This document shows positions 24,833 through 36,501 of a stretch of 64,000 bases of DNA, piece by piece. Under the pieces are notes generated by a model. It had not been told where the DNA came from. It ran no database searches and was given only the letters and a program-made list of their open reading frames with translations. The stretch is from Symbiodinium natans. Lineage: Eukaryota > Sar > Dinophyceae > Suessiales > Symbiodiniaceae. A program made the translations under genes and the position numbers. Numbering within the stretch: position 1 is the stretch's first letter; the number at the start of each line of letters is the position of its first letter. The stretch covers positions 62,001 to 126,000 of the forward strand of contig CAJNDS010000026.1 in NCBI GenBank assembly GCA_905221605.1, written 5' to 3'.

Positions 24833-25336
24833 GCCTCATCCGGCTTGTGTCGCTGGGGCGAGAAGGCCTTGAAATGACATGCCGCGAGTCCGAGAGCTGA
24901 AAGGAAAGCCACGAGGGCTTCTCTACGTAGGTCGCACCACCGGCTACAGTGACGTGACAACAGTAGTCTCCAATAAACTAACCATGGCCATCATACTCAG
25001 AAGACGAGTAACAGGAGCCACAAGGATGTCATGGCGGAGCATCCCAGTCGCTCGCAACCCCTCCCCCTTAAGAGATTTTTTGGATCCCTTGGGATTCCCA
25101 GACATGCTGAGGCGGGCGCCTGCATTTCCTGCGTGCAGGCTGGAAAAATTGGTCTTCTTCTTCTGTTTTTGGTTGGGCCTTTAGGGCCTTGAGGTTTTTT
25201 TGTGGGATCTTCGTGGGCTGAACGACAGGTGCTGTACGGCAAAGGTGCTTCCTGGCAAGACAAAGACTCTTGGTATTGGAGAATTGGGTTATAAGCCATG
25301 GTGCCCTGGTTACTTACCCGGCTATCACCTTACTTC

Positions 25337-25358
25337 TAAGTACCCATGAACCTCCAAG
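25337..25358. mobile_element. right-end fragment of the CTTGGAGG mini-transposon
   Basis: The stretch TAAGTACCCATGAACCTCC plus AAG matches the right terminus of the copies at 30.6 and 32.8 kb and is followed by TA, as in them. The left end is missing, so this is a solo terminus or a truncated copy. Confidence 0.5.
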
Positions 25359-26015
25359 TAGGTTTACTGAACCTGAACCTGAAGCTTCGTACCCCCAAGC
25401 CTATTTGGGGTGTCATCGTGGTCTGCGGCGCGATGATGGCTTCGCTGCTTGCGGGGGCACCTGCAAGAAACATCGGCCCACTGAGAAACGCTTAAATCCA
25501 GGCCCGAAACTCATTGTGAAATGATCAATTCACAATCAAGATGCAGATCTATGATACGACAGCTTTGCAAGACCATTAAGTTGCCCCGGCAACGAAGTGT
25601 GGCTTGCGAAGAAGCTCTCCGACGGCAAACTCAATCCTGCCGAGCACCCACTTCCGCCGCGCGCTTGTTCCGGAGAGAGTAAAGCAGCCTGGAGAGAGGG
25701 CTGCTGTTCACAAGCTCAATGCTTCAGCAAGTATATTCTAGAAGCCATGTCATAGCCGCATCGAACAGCACTACCTCTCTGCTGTATCTATTCTCGCTAT
25801 CACGACTCCACCTACTCAGCCCAGGAAACGGATGCCAAGTGACTCGAGCATGTCTGATGAAGGCAATTGACGCCAAGGCCGATCCTCCCGGAGGCAGCTG
25901 GGCAAAGCCAGGAGAATCGCATGTAAGAAATCTGGGCACCAGACCGCAATGAAAGGACCCTTCGGGCGCACGGCTCTAGAGTGCGCCGGCGTCTGTAACC
26001 GACCTCTAAATTACA

Positions 26016-26103
26016 TGTGTATGTATATATACATATACATATATCTATATACATATCCCATATGTATAAAACATATATTTTGCACCACCACCACCACCAC
26101 CAC
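26016..26103. repeat. TATATA and CAC microsatellites
   Basis: TATACATA-type repeats followed by about seven CAC/ACC triplets. Non-coding. Confidence 0.85.
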
Positions 26104-26588
26104 TGCACCCCTCCGCGCCCCGTTGTGGTTTGGCTTTCCGGATTTCGGGTCCCGCCCTACTAACCCTCGACCGCTTTAGGGCTTAGGGTTTCGGGCCAAC
26201 CTTGCGACGCTCCATAGGGTCTATGTGGGGGAGACGGGTGAGGTGGCCCGATAGTTTGCATCGAGCTTGGAAATTCGGGGTTCCTGTGCGCCGGTACCGC
26301 GTCTTGGATCAGCGGCCTAAGCCGGAGGCTCCAAAATCCGGGAGCCCCATGGCGCGCCCGTGGTCCAGCGCCGCTCTAGGCGCAAGCCCTAGCTATAGCT
26401 ACCTGGTGTCACGAGCCGCCGACCCGGTTGGGAAGAGAAGAGCTGACGGACTCTTTGAAGCGACCCCCGGCGCACATCATTCTCTGTATCTTGACAAGGC
26501 AGAATCTAAACAGTACTGACCACCCAATAAGAGCGCGCATCATGAGCGTTAGCGGCTGGGACCAGGGATTTCGGAAACTGCAGAAAAC

Positions 26589-26640
26589 GCACCCTAAACC
26601 CAATTCCTGGACCCTAAACCCTAAACCCTAAACCCTAAAC
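26589..26640. repeat. telomere-type block, CCCTAAA orientation
   Basis: About six units; the first is interrupted by a CCAATTCCTGGA insertion. Confidence 0.9.
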
Positions 26641-27209
26641 TCGGGGGGCCGCGCGCATCAGCCAGGCTTCGCTTCTGTCTTGGGATCCCGTGTGGGCGAG
26701 CATCTCTGCGGGATCTCAGGGACCCGGCCCCAAAACGCACGAAAAAGAAGCTCTTGCGGTTGCCGCTGCTGTTGCTGTTTTGTGTTCTTGCTACTGTTAT
26801 TCGTTTTGTTGTTGTTGTTTTTTTTATGTTGCTCTTGTTGCTATTCTTGTTGCTTCGCGTTCTTCTTGCTCTCCTTGTTAGGCCCTTTGGGGCAAAAGAA
26901 AGATTCTTTCCCAGAGTCTTTCAGTCGAGGCCAGCACCACCTCCCAAATGCGTGCGTCTCCCGAGTGCGAAACTCCAAAGCGGGGGAACCCAGGCCCTTC
27001 GAGCAGCCAGCTCTGGGATTGTGTGGGGTTGGAGCTTTGTTCCTTGCACGCCTCCTTCACCTCCTCTTCTCTGTCTGGTTTTTGGTAGGCCAGCAACGCA
27101 AAGCACTGGGAACCATGTACTGCCCAAGAAGCCGCACTACACGAACACACAATGCTACGACTGGCGCTGATGTAGAAGCTGCTGTTCCACAGCGCTGACT
27201 CTACTCAAT

Positions 27210-27253
27210 CTTGAAACCCTAAACCCTAAACCAAAAACCCTAAACCCTGAACC
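27210..27253. repeat. short CCCTAAA block
   Basis: Five irregular units; faces a TTTAGGG block starting at 27379. Confidence 0.85.
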
Positions 27254-27378
27254 CCACGTACCCCCATGTCCTCGTAGTCACGGCCCATGCTGCTGGGCAT
27301 TGAGCTCGAGCGGTGTGAGGACGTGCCTGCAAGAGACGCAAAGCTCTAACCTTGCAACCCCCCCTGACCTTACACAAT

Positions 27379-27422
27379 TTAGGGTTTAGGGTTTAGGGTT
27401 TATTGTTTAGGGGTTTAGGGTT
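27379..27422. repeat. short TTTAGGG block
   Basis: Six units with one TATTGTTTAGGGG variant. Confidence 0.85.
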
Positions 27423-27787
27423 CTAACTCCATGGCAAACAGAGATATGCGACAATGTGTCGAGGGTACTGGTGAGAATCTATAGCTAGAACAAGCTGAAG
27501 AACGAGTGTGCGCTGAGGCAATGTGTAAATCTTGCGAAAAATGCCTCCCGCAGAACCAAACTCAGTAATGAGAATAATTCTGGGGACTCTCCAATCACAG
27601 AGTGCCTAACTGGCAAGGGTCCCAGAAAATCGGAAAAGGCACAAGTTTGCGGAATATTTCTCCCATCCAGAAACATCGGTGACTATACAGTCAGAGTGCC
27701 TAAGTAGCAACAGTCCCAAGGAGTTGGTTGTTCCTGGGTGTTTTGTTGGGGGGAGTGGGACGGGGGGAGGGGGGTGGGGGGTGCGCC

Positions 27788-27789
27788 CA

Positions 27790-27845
<56 letters not shown>
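27788..27845. repeat. CA dinucleotide microsatellite
   Basis: About 28 CA units; open frames through it give Cys-Val or Thr-His repeats and are not genes. Confidence 0.95.
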
Positions 27846-27847
<2 letters not shown>

Positions 27848-28713
27848 GGCAGCCCACCACACAGCGGTAATCTGGGGGTCTTCTTGGGTACCCTACACGT
27901 AATGTGAGGGTTTCCGAAATTAGGGGTACCTTTTTGGGTTGTTTGAAGGGAATTCTACTATTTAATTTGCAGGGGTCCCTTATTTTCGTAAACTCCCATA
28001 TCAGGCTCTAGGAGGCCTGAGTAATTCAGGAAACCTCCCATATGGGTTTTGTGGCAACAACAAAACTGACAAGTCAGAAGCAAAAGCAAGAGAGAACGAT
28101 GGCAACAAAAACACACACAAGTGGATGCACCCTGACGACAGCAAAGCATGAACATGTTGCGCTCAACCACAATGGCTCAATTTCGTTGCTGCCAACGGGC
28201 CGTCACAGTTCACATCATCATCCTCGTCGTCACTGTCCTCCCGGGTGCCACATGAACCCGAATCACTGCCCCACCTGTCGCCGTGGACTCTCCGTAGATC
28301 TGAATATTGCGATTCAGAGGCGACATTCAAGGGAAGTGAAGGCAGCGAAATGCATGCCTTATCAGGCTCTGACAGCCTCAGGCTTCAGGGGCAGAATGTC
28401 TAGCGCCATGAAGATGCTCAGGGCACAGCATAGGCAGGAGGTGTGAGCAAACCAGGTTGCCTGAAAACTTTAAGACCTTCCAAGTTATGGGGCCATGGTG
28501 CGGAACGTGTGGGCATGGCGGGTGTAGCAAGCGTTCAGCAGAAGCGAGACCGGGGAATCACACGATGAGTTGAGCAAACGCCCGATCTGCTGAACAACAG
28601 TCACGTAACGGTCTGCGCAACTGCTGATGCAACAATCCCCACAGCCTCCACATGCAGGAAGGAGTTCTTCACAAACAGGGTGCGGGAGTTGTCCGCATCT
28701 CAGATGTTGTGCT

Positions 28714-28865
28714 CCCTAAACCCTAACCCTAAACCCTAAACCCTAAACCCTAAACCCTAAACCCTAAACCCTAAACCCTAAACCCTAAACCCTAAACCCT
28801 AAACCCTAAACCCTAAACCCTAAACCCTAAACCCTAAACCCTAAACCCTAAACCCTAAACCCTAA
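28714..28865. repeat. longest perfect CCCTAAA block
   Basis: About 21 consecutive near-perfect units over 150 bases. Its low divergence makes it one of the youngest blocks in the window. Confidence 0.95.
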
Positions 28866-29002
28866 CATCAACATCCCAAGCAGCCAGCAAGCATCAAAAA
28901 GCCACGAGCACGAGTAAGCATCGCTCGCCCACAGAAAAAGGCAACCATTGCAATTGCGGGGCCTTACGATAACAAGGGACCCCCAAATATGGACCCCCAA
29001 AG

Positions 29003-29161
29003 AGTAGGGTTCCCTTATAATAAGGACCCTAAACCCTAAACCCTAGACCCTAAACCCTAAACCCTAAACCCTAAACCCTAAACCTTCTGCGATATTTCGG
29101 GGGCAAGAAAGACGACAGTAGGGGTACCTTGTTGGGGTCCTTATTCTGAGGGAACCCTACT
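29003..29161. mobile_element. foldback element with a telomere-type block in its loop
   Basis: Left arm 29003-29029 (AGTAGGGTTCCCTTATAATA, then AGGACCC) and right arm 29135-29161 are reverse complements at about 25 of 27 positions, and weaker pairing continues outward for about ten bases. Immediately inside the left arm, CCCTAAA units run from 29026 to 29084. The arm end (AGGACCC) merges into the first unit, so a few bases of homology could have seeded the repeats. Confidence 0.65.
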
Positions 29162-29213
29162 ATTTGGGAGACTGTTTTGGCAAAGGGGATTCTACGATAC
29201 TTGGGGGCAACTA

Positions 29214-29244
29214 AACCCTAAACCCTAAACCCTAAATCCTAAAC
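29214..29244. repeat. short CCCTAAA block
   Basis: Four units with one CCTAAAT variant. Confidence 0.85.
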
Positions 29245-29917
29245 GGCGCTCCTATGATCGAAGAACTCCATGTGTCGCTGTTGCGGCTGAGGCTCCATTT
29301 CGTCGATGCCGAGCCCTTGGAGAATGAGCTGTGGTATCAGGCTGAGGGCAACGCAACCAGAAACTTGGGGTTTGAGGTTTTGGGTTGAGGGAAAAGCCGC
29401 GAAAAGAGTTTGAAACTTAGGGCTTGGGGTTTTGGGTTTAGGGTCAAGATTCCAGGGTTGAGAAATACTCTGCGAACTCTCGGGCAAGCATGCTTAGCGC
29501 TCCGCGGGAACGAATGGTCGTGAACTGGCCTCACTGAAGCGCTGGCTCACATCAAGCAGCACTTCTGAAATATCGTCATGAGACACCACACACATAAACG
29601 CGCATCACAAAGCCCCGTCTGCCAGCTTCGCCCCTGAAGCTGCAAACGGTTGCAGCTGAGTGCGGGACACCATTTGCAAAGTGGCATCTTCGTAGCCACC
29701 TCTGGAAAGCAGGTTGCACTTTTCGTCCATGTAGCACCAAAATCAAGCTCATCAGTCATCCTTATCTGAAACCAGGCCACAACGAACCTAAACAGATGTA
29801 ATTTGCCAAACATCTGGATGAATCACCCGCGGACGGAACCTTCGGCCGCTGCAACACAACCTTCATTCCCCGACTCGATCACAGCTGTTGCCTGCATAGC
29901 TTGGTGCTAAGGTGTTG

Positions 29918-30089
29918 CAGGCCATCCCCATCATCGGCTGGGCGCATACCTGCTTAGGGCTTGCTAAGCACTTGCGACTTGGAGATGGGGAGCAAACATG
30001 GCTGCTTCTGTATCTGGGGCCGACTGCTTCTGGGGACAACTCCTTTGGTGGAAGCGACTCTGACATGGCATTCGCTCAGATGTGTGGCT
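29918..30089 (+). CDS. possible exon, unrecognised protein
   Basis: The frame between an AG acceptor-like site near 29917 and a donor-like GTATGT at 30090 is open and protein-like (contains AIPIIGWAHTCLGLAKHLRL and GEQTWLLLYLGP). No family comes to mind and no partner exon was found. I offer it only as a candidate host exon. Confidence 0.2.
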
Positions 30090-30365
30090 TGGTATGTCCA
30101 CCACAAGGGGCTGACTTCGATGTATATTTTCTCAGCAAAAGCAAAGGCACCAGCATTGCACAACCAAAAGCAAGTCAGAAAAGGGCTGAGGGTTTAGGGT
30201 TAAGGTGTTTCGGGTCTTGGTCGTTAGGAAGTTCAATCCCCCAGGCTCCCGGTTCTGGCCTGATCCGGCATCAACGACATTGACAGCCCAACTCCCCTCG
30301 GCGGGGCAGGAGCCACCCAACTACGAGCGCAAACAACAGCTGCTTGGGGTTTGGGGTTTCTGCTT

Positions 30366-30482
30366 CAGGGTGTTTAGGGTTCAGGGTTTAGGGTTTAGGA
30401 TTTAGGGTTTAGGGTTTAGGGTTTAGGGTTTAGGGTTTAGGGTTTAGGGTTTAGGGTTTACGGTCTAGCGTCTAGGGTTCAG
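30366..30482. repeat. telomere-type block, TTTAGGG orientation
   Basis: About 16 units, decaying at the right end into TTTACGG, TCTAGCG and TTCAGGG. Confidence 0.95.
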
Positions 30483-30578
30483 GGTACCCATCTCGGCTAG
30501 CAGCGGCGAGGACTCGGCAAGGCGGACTGAGCCAAAGGCGTTGACGGGTCCATCCTCAGTCCTGTGCCCAACTACTCA

Positions 30579-30743
30579 ACTTGGAGGTTCATGGTACTTA
30601 TGTGCCAAGTAGAACTGTATTAATAACCCACTTATAAGCCCCTTAAGTGCCCAAATATGGTTATAAGTACAGTTATAAGTACAGTTATAAGTACAGTCAT
30701 AAGTACAGTTACAATTGGCTAATAGGTACCATGAACCTCCAAG
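30579..30743. mobile_element. Stowaway-like mini-transposon, copy 1
   Basis: Terminal inverted repeats begin CTTGGAGGTTCATGGTAC and end with its complement; AA dinucleotides flank both ends. The interior includes four tandem 12-base TTATAAGTACAG units near 30659-30707. It codes for nothing. Full-length relatives at 32828-32968 and 33854-33977 define the family. Confidence 0.8.
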
Positions 30744-30763
30744 AAGGGGCCAAAGGAGGGACT

Positions 30764-30915
30764 TGGGATGGTCCCCTTATACTGGCAGTCCTTAATGGGG
30801 ATCATAATAGGGGGTATAGGGTTTAGGGTTTAGGGTGCAGGGTTTGGGGTTTAGGGTTTAGGGTTTAGGGTATAATCCCTATTAAGGACTGTTCCTATAT
30901 AGGGGGAACATCCCA
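30764..30915. mobile_element. GGGATGT foldback element, copy 2, split by a telomere-type block
   Basis: The arms match copy 1 (2981-3084): TGGGATGGTCCCCTTATACT on the left, and GGGGGAACATCCCA on the right. At the centre, where copy 1 has about 20 bases, this copy carries about 56 bases of TTTAGGG-type repeat (30816-30871). The neighbouring sequence GGGGGTATAGGG gives a few bases of match to the repeat at the junction. Confidence 0.75.
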
Positions 30916-30931
30916 AGGAGGGACCCTTATA

Positions 30932-31075
30932 AGGGACCTTAGGGGTCATTTAGGAGTTATTTGGGGGGCTACTTAGGTATATGGTGACTATATCCTGAAA
31001 ACCTTATCAGGGACCTAAGTGTTATTTAGGGCTTATTTGGGGGCTCCTTGGGTATATAGGGACGATTTCCTTAAA
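30932..31075. repeat. diverged tandem pair, about 77-base unit
   Basis: GGGACCTTAGGGGTCATTTAG at 30934 and GGGACCTAAGTGTTATTTAG at 31010 begin two related units that both continue to a TTGGGGGG-CT-CTT-GGTATAT segment. Possibly the remnant of another small element. Confidence 0.5.
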
Positions 31076-31503
31076 TTGTAGCTTTCAGGATGTTAGATGA
31101 CTATGCGAAGAATCCGCGAAGCAAAGCGTTCTTTCAATATAGAACTTCAGGAACACACACGCACGACACACGCACACTGATCGCTTAAACCTCTCGGCTC
31201 ACAAAAAGCAAGAAACGATCTCTCATCATTGCTGCTACCTCGCACATTGCACTTGTAATGTGCGTAGGCCATATATTCACACATTCTCCAGCTGCAGAAG
31301 CACTTTGATGTCGAAACCATTCCGAGAGTTGGAGTTTGAAAGGTCTGCGCATTCACTTTAATGCCATGTCCGATGTTGAGCTCCCTCCCGCACACTAAGA
31401 AATTCATCGACCCGGACGCCCGAAAACCCCAACAGGCCTTCAGAAAATCAGGCGTTCAGGGAATCGGGCAGCTTTTCACAGGTCACCACAAATGCTCTCT
31501 AGC

Positions 31504-31550
31504 CCCTAAACCCCAACCCCTAAACCCTAAACCCTAAACCCTAAACCCTG
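31504..31550. repeat. telomere-type block, CCCTAAA orientation
   Basis: About seven units, the first two CCCCAAA-like. A short TTTAGGG block (31682-31705) faces it. Confidence 0.9.
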
Positions 31551-32187
31551 GGGAAAAAGGGATCTATGCATTTTGCACAGCACCCTGGGCCACCCTGGTG
31601 CCTGCACGTCCATCTTCCGGGAGCTGTGACTGTGCCGCAGATGCTCCCCTCAGGTGCTTCAGGTTTCATTCCAGGACACTGATTTAGGGTTTAGGGTTTA
31701 GGGTGCAGGGTGTGAAGCATTTACAACACCTCCTTCTGTGCAAGCGTCCACAGCCTCAAAAACTTGAAACGTAATTGAACTTCGAAGCAAGCTCGTTGGA
31801 ATCCTGGGTTAAAGGTAAAGAAGTTACTTAAATCGTCAAAAGGTTTGGTGGTTTCGTAACACCTCCTACTCAAGGCAGCCACTCCATCATGGAGATGCGG
31901 TTCTCGATTTTGTGCCTGTCCGCGCTCAAGGCCTTAGCGTGACGAATAGAAACATGTCGTTTGCTGTGTGTCCCCCCTCGTTCTGCAGGATTCCTACCTG
32001 GAACGCAAGGGGTGAAAAAATGACACTCTTCAGCATGTTGAGATTGTCATTTTGCGCATGTGCCCACATGGTTCTGCAGATCAGAAGCCATCCCACCAAA
32101 CATGAGGCCAATCTATTGCGAGAATGCCTCTCGCGAAATGACGGCGACTACTCTTAAGAAGCCCCACCTTACAAGTGCACAGAAATG

Positions 32188-32372
32188 GGTTTAGGGTTTA
32201 GGGTTTAGGGGTTAGGGTTTAGGGTTTAGGGTTTCGGGTTTAGGGTTTAGGATTTAGGGTCTAGGGTCTAGGGTTTAGGGTTTAGGGTTTAGGGTTTTGG
32301 GTTTAGGGTTTAGGGTTTAGGGTTTAGGGTTTAGGGTTTAGGGTTTAGGGTTTAGGGTTTAGGGTTTAGGGT
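32188..32372. repeat. telomere-type block, TTTAGGG orientation
   Basis: About 26 units; variants are concentrated in the left half and the right half is perfect. It faces the block at 32477 across about 105 bases. Confidence 0.95.
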
Positions 32373-32476
32373 AGATGCTTGTCATCGTTCGGCGGCGCAT
32401 GGGTTCATGCTCATGGCGCCTGCATCTGCGGCCCCCTAAAACTCACACCTGGCTCACAGGCAAAGGTGATGATGCA

Positions 32477-32547
32477 CCCTAAACCCTAAACCCTAAACCC
32501 TAAACCCTAAACCCTAAACCCCAAACCCCAAACCCTAAACCCTAAAC
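32477..32547. repeat. telomere-type block, CCCTAAA orientation
   Basis: About ten units with two CCCCAAA variants. Confidence 0.95.
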
Positions 32548-32827
32548 GGGGAATATGTCTTGTTGCTCGTGCAGATGGGAAACCATCCCAAGTCAGACAG
32601 GGACCCAAGGAGAATCCAGCACACAAATGCTCCTGAACCAGAAGCTCACTGCATGTCTCAATTCATATTGTATTTTCTTAGAAATATTTCATGCAAAGTA
32701 TTGAAGTATTTATTTATGTATTTTGTATACGAATTACATGTTAAATACTACAAGCTATACACACCTGGTGTGACATACATAGGTGCTCAGCTGCGCTTGT
32801 GCACCCATTTCAAGAATCCGGTTCACT

Positions 32828-32968
32828 ACTTGGAGGTTCATGGTACTTATTAACCAATTATAACTGTACCGAAAACTGTACTTATAACATTTTAGAGCAC
32901 TGAAGGGCCTTATGAGTGGGTTCGAAGTACAGTAATAATTGGCTAATAAGTACCATGAACCTCCAAGT
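32828..32968. mobile_element. Stowaway-like mini-transposon, copy 2
   Basis: The ends CTTGGAGGTTCATGGTACTT and its complement are intact, and a TA dinucleotide abuts both outer ends, as expected for Tc1/mariner-type (Stowaway) target duplication. Length about 140 bases, no coding capacity. Confidence 0.85.
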
Positions 32969-33853
32969 ACGCGCCCGAGGGCGCAGCTGCCATCATGCTG
33001 GACTCGCTGATGGGGCAGAGGGGGTGCTGATGCAGGAAATTGTCCTGCAGTTGTCCCACGCTTGTTCTTGGACCCTCATCTGGTTTTTCGTGCACTTGTA
33101 CGTACAAATATAAGTACAGATGGCCTTCTGCCGCAAGATCCTGAAACGATGCTCCGACACCCGACAATCTCGAGAGAATCGCCCCAAACCGTGAGGGGCG
33201 CCAAGGATGCACATGTCAATGCAAAGTCCAAAACCGGTCCTCCGCATTCGGCGCCTTACTGGCACTCTTGCTGCCATAGCGGATCGAGCTGAGCTGCTGC
33301 CGGCGCGCCTCGCTCGACATGCGTCTGAAAGACTAGCAAGGGCCTAACATGCTCTACCCTGCTGCCTGCGTGCAACTCCGGTAGGAGTCTGCAATGAGGA
33401 GCAGGCCACTTCTGCAAATCATTTGCGAGGGCTGTATGGGCGATTCCGGTGACTGCTCTTTGTCACAGGGCTCTACCCTCCTGTCGGATTTCGACTCCAT
33501 GACTTTGGGTTTAGGGTTGTGTACGACCTTCAACAACCATTGAGACGCACAGCGTCTTGAAGAAAAGATAACCGCAACCAACCACGCCGGAACCGCCAAA
33601 GAAAGATGCCGCACTTTCTAACAGCTCAGCACTGATTGAGACTTGGACAGCCTGTTGCTGGACAGAAGCAGACCTTCCGAACCTCCTGCCGATGCCCAGC
33701 CCTCCGGGCCTGAGGGAACATGTCCTGCTGCAGCAGGTTGGCCAGCATGGGTGCCTGTGGCCAAAGCACGCCGGAGCTGTGAATACATAAAGCTTGTCCT
33801 AGAGACTTCTGCTGCTATTTCAAGGCAGTGCGGCCTGGGCCCCATCATGGTTA

Positions 33854-33977
33854 CTTGGAGGTTTATGGTACTTATTAATCAATGATAACTCTTCTTCTAA
33901 CTGTACTTGGAACCATATTGGGGCACTCAAGGGGCTTATAAGTGGATGAGAAGTACAATTCTAATTGGTTAATAAGT
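33854..33977. mobile_element. Stowaway-like mini-transposon, copy 3, cut by gap
   Basis: Left terminus CTTGGAGGTTTATGGTACTT with TA before it; the body matches copy 2. The right end is lost in the run of N that begins at 33978. Confidence 0.8.
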
Positions 33978-34077
33978 NNNNNNNNNNNNNNNNNNNNNNN
34001 NNNNNNNNNNNNNNNNNNNNNNNNNNNNNNNNNNNNNNNNNNNNNNNNNNNNNNNNNNNNNNNNNNNNNNNNNNNNN
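33978..34077. other. assembly gap (100 N)
   Basis: Exactly 100 undefined bases, a conventional placeholder for a gap of unknown size. It lies between a mini-transposon end and a long TCTTCC array, the kind of place where short reads fail to assemble. Confidence 0.99.
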
Positions 34078-34415
34078 TCTTCCTCTCTCCTCCTCTCTCT
34101 TCCTCTCTCTTCCTCTCTCTTCCTCTCTCTTCCTCTCTCTTCCTCTCTCTTCCTCTCTCTTCCTCTCTCTTCCTCTCTCTTCCTCTCTCTTCCTCTCTCT
34201 TCCTCTCTCTTCCTCTCTCTCTTCCTCTCTCTTCCTCTCTCTTCCTCTCTCTTCCTCTCTCTTCCTCTCTCTTCCTCTCTCTTCCTCTCTCTTCCTCTCT
34301 CTTCCTCTCTCTTCCTCTCTCTTCCTCTCTCTTCCTCTCTCTTCCTCTCTCTTCCTCTCTCTTCCTCTCTTCCTCTCTTCCTCTCTTTCTCTCTTTCTCT
34401 CTTTCTGTATCTCTC
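34078..34415. repeat. TCTTCCTCTC minisatellite
   Basis: A 10-base unit (TTCCTCTCTC) repeated about 30 times, degrading at the right end into TTTCTCTC. Long Ser/Leu/Phe or Arg/Glu open frames across it are artefacts of the repeat. Confidence 0.95.
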
Positions 34416-34779
34416 TTTCTCAGCCCCACATCCCTCACAAATAGTGGTGTTTCTAAAAAACTCGGAATTCTTGCCACCAAAATTGGGAAACCGAAAAACC
34501 CCGAAGTCCCAGAAACTACGACCAAGCCCTGTCTGCTTCGTTTTTTGGGGATTCTTAGGCCAGCTTCGAGAAGAAAATCGAATTCGTAACCCGCCACGGT
34601 ACTTAGATCCTTGAGTTCGGAAAAGCTAGCAGCCCAGAACCCTTGAAAACACGCCATAGCAGACCCTCCTTGACAACAGACCCTCCCCCATCCGCTGACC
34701 CCCAGCCCCCAGAACACTTCGTCGCCATGCGGAACCAAAAAAAATAGATTCTGGGGGTTGTTAAATTAAAGCCACCCCG

Positions 34780-36501
34780 GCATCGGACAAGCGTGGTTTG
34801 CTTGGGTGCCTTGCGCCATGAGCACCACGATTCAGGAGATCATCCAGCACACGGCTAAACCAACACCGACCGCAACTGGACTACCAACAACTTAAGCTGG
34901 GTTCTCTTCCAGATCGCACTGCTCACACTGCAATTTCAGCACCCAAGCCGCCTTGCGCAATCCGAAGTCTGGGTTTTCCTTAGTCTTACACTTCAGGAGC
35001 ATTCCTGCCCACTACCTACTTAGCGCATCCAGAATTGCGCACACCGTTGCTCGGCCACACGCAGCGCTTTCCCCTCCCAACAACAATATAGGTCAACACG
35101 AGTACGGCGTGGGGCGTTTCGCGTGGGGGTGTCAACATACAGGGGATGCTGGAAGCCCCAACCTCGCAAGTGTACTACAAACCTGACAAAGGCCCGGACC
35201 ATGGAGGTTCTTGCAGATATGCTGAGTGGATGGTTGTCCAATGTCACTGGCCCAACAGCACGAGGTCCTACCGGCCCTACTGGGCCAGGGTCCTGCAGGC
35301 TTCACGTGTGAGGCTCACAGTGCTACTGCTTGCTGTCACCCGCTTCCCCTTGTATGTTCTCATTTCAGCCGACTCCGAAAACTCGACTGCTTAACCCGCC
35401 ATGGCCAGGCGCGAAAACAACCAAGCAAAGGCACGAAAAAAGAAATCCCAGAAACTATGGCCCGGCCTTGTCTGCTTCATACATACAGGGCACCCCTTGC
35501 AAGCCCGTGAGATGGGAATAGTAAAACGGGGCCTGGGAGGCCAGGAAGCCTCAAGTTTAAAAGGCCAGCCTTCAGGTCCTGCATTCCTAGAAACGTATAT
35601 CCTTAAATTCGGAAAGGCCACCGCTGACGAGCCCCTGCTGTGACAAGCGAGGGTCGCGGTCGCAGAGCCGGCAAAAGAGCCCCCCCCCAGGTCCATGTGT
35701 GTGTGTGTGTACCTTTATTTGTTCATTATTTATTTGTTGATTTACTTAATTATTCTAAATATGTGTATATTTATATTTGTTAACATCTATTTGTTTCTCT
35801 TTACTTGTGTTAACTAAAACCTTGAACACAAGGTTCGACACCGGCACTAGCAACACAAAACACAAAACTTTTTCAGAGCAGAGGGAGATCCAAAAAAGTT
35901 GGGTAGCTTTGCCTAGCAAATAGGTGGCTTTCTGACCAAAACCAGCCTGTGTGTATAGGGATAAGTTGGTATTTCTCACCAAAACCATCTTTTGCTAGGG
36001 GAAAGTGTTTCGTACTTAAGCCAATTGTTGTTTGGGGGAAAAGTTTGTGTTTTTGCCAAAATAATTCTCTAGGGAGAACCAAAAAACCCAAAAGGCCACC
36101 CTTTTTCAGAGCAGGTGGATCTAGACAAAACTGGTTTTGCTGAGACATAGCAAGGAAAGAGGGAAAGAGGGGGAATCGGCGCATCGGCCAAGGGTTAAAC
36201 CCGGAAGCAGGCCCAGACAAAGATAGGCCTCTTTTGCTGTCGGCACATGTGCATTTTCTTTTGGTCGGAGACCATGAGTAAGGGAGGTGTGGGGGGGGGG
36301 GGGGGGCGGGGGGTGGGGACATCGGCGCATCGGTGCAGATCGCATGCACGCTGATGTCAGTGTCAGCCCTGCTGGGGCAAGGCTCACAATGCTACTGCTT
36401 TCTGTCCCGTTCCCTTTGAACCTGCATCTAGGGGGCTTGGGGTTGAACACGGGCTCAGAAACGCGTGAGGGGGGGGAGGGCAAGGGTCAAGTATCTCGTA
36501 T
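34780..36501. repeat. large tandem repeat, unit 1
   Basis: About 1.7 kb that recurs at 36502. The anchor CCATGAGCACCACGATTCAG lies at 34817, 36531 and 38152. Unit 1 has about 100 extra bases around 34981-35085. It contains an AT-rich stretch at 35700-35820 and a G-rich run near 36290-36318. Open frames of 60-120 codons are copied intact in unit 2 but resemble nothing known. Confidence 0.9.

Noticed and set aside
28714-28865. true chromosome end
   Set aside because: Telomere-type blocks recur throughout with unique DNA on both sides, and the window does not end in one.
33875-34738. 287-codon minus-strand frame
   Set aside because: Crosses the N gap and the TCTTCC minisatellite; most of it is repeated Arg/Glu from the repeat.
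35401-35643. 80-codon frame identical in both large tandem units
   Set aside because: Identity follows from the recent duplication; no family or codon signal supports a gene.
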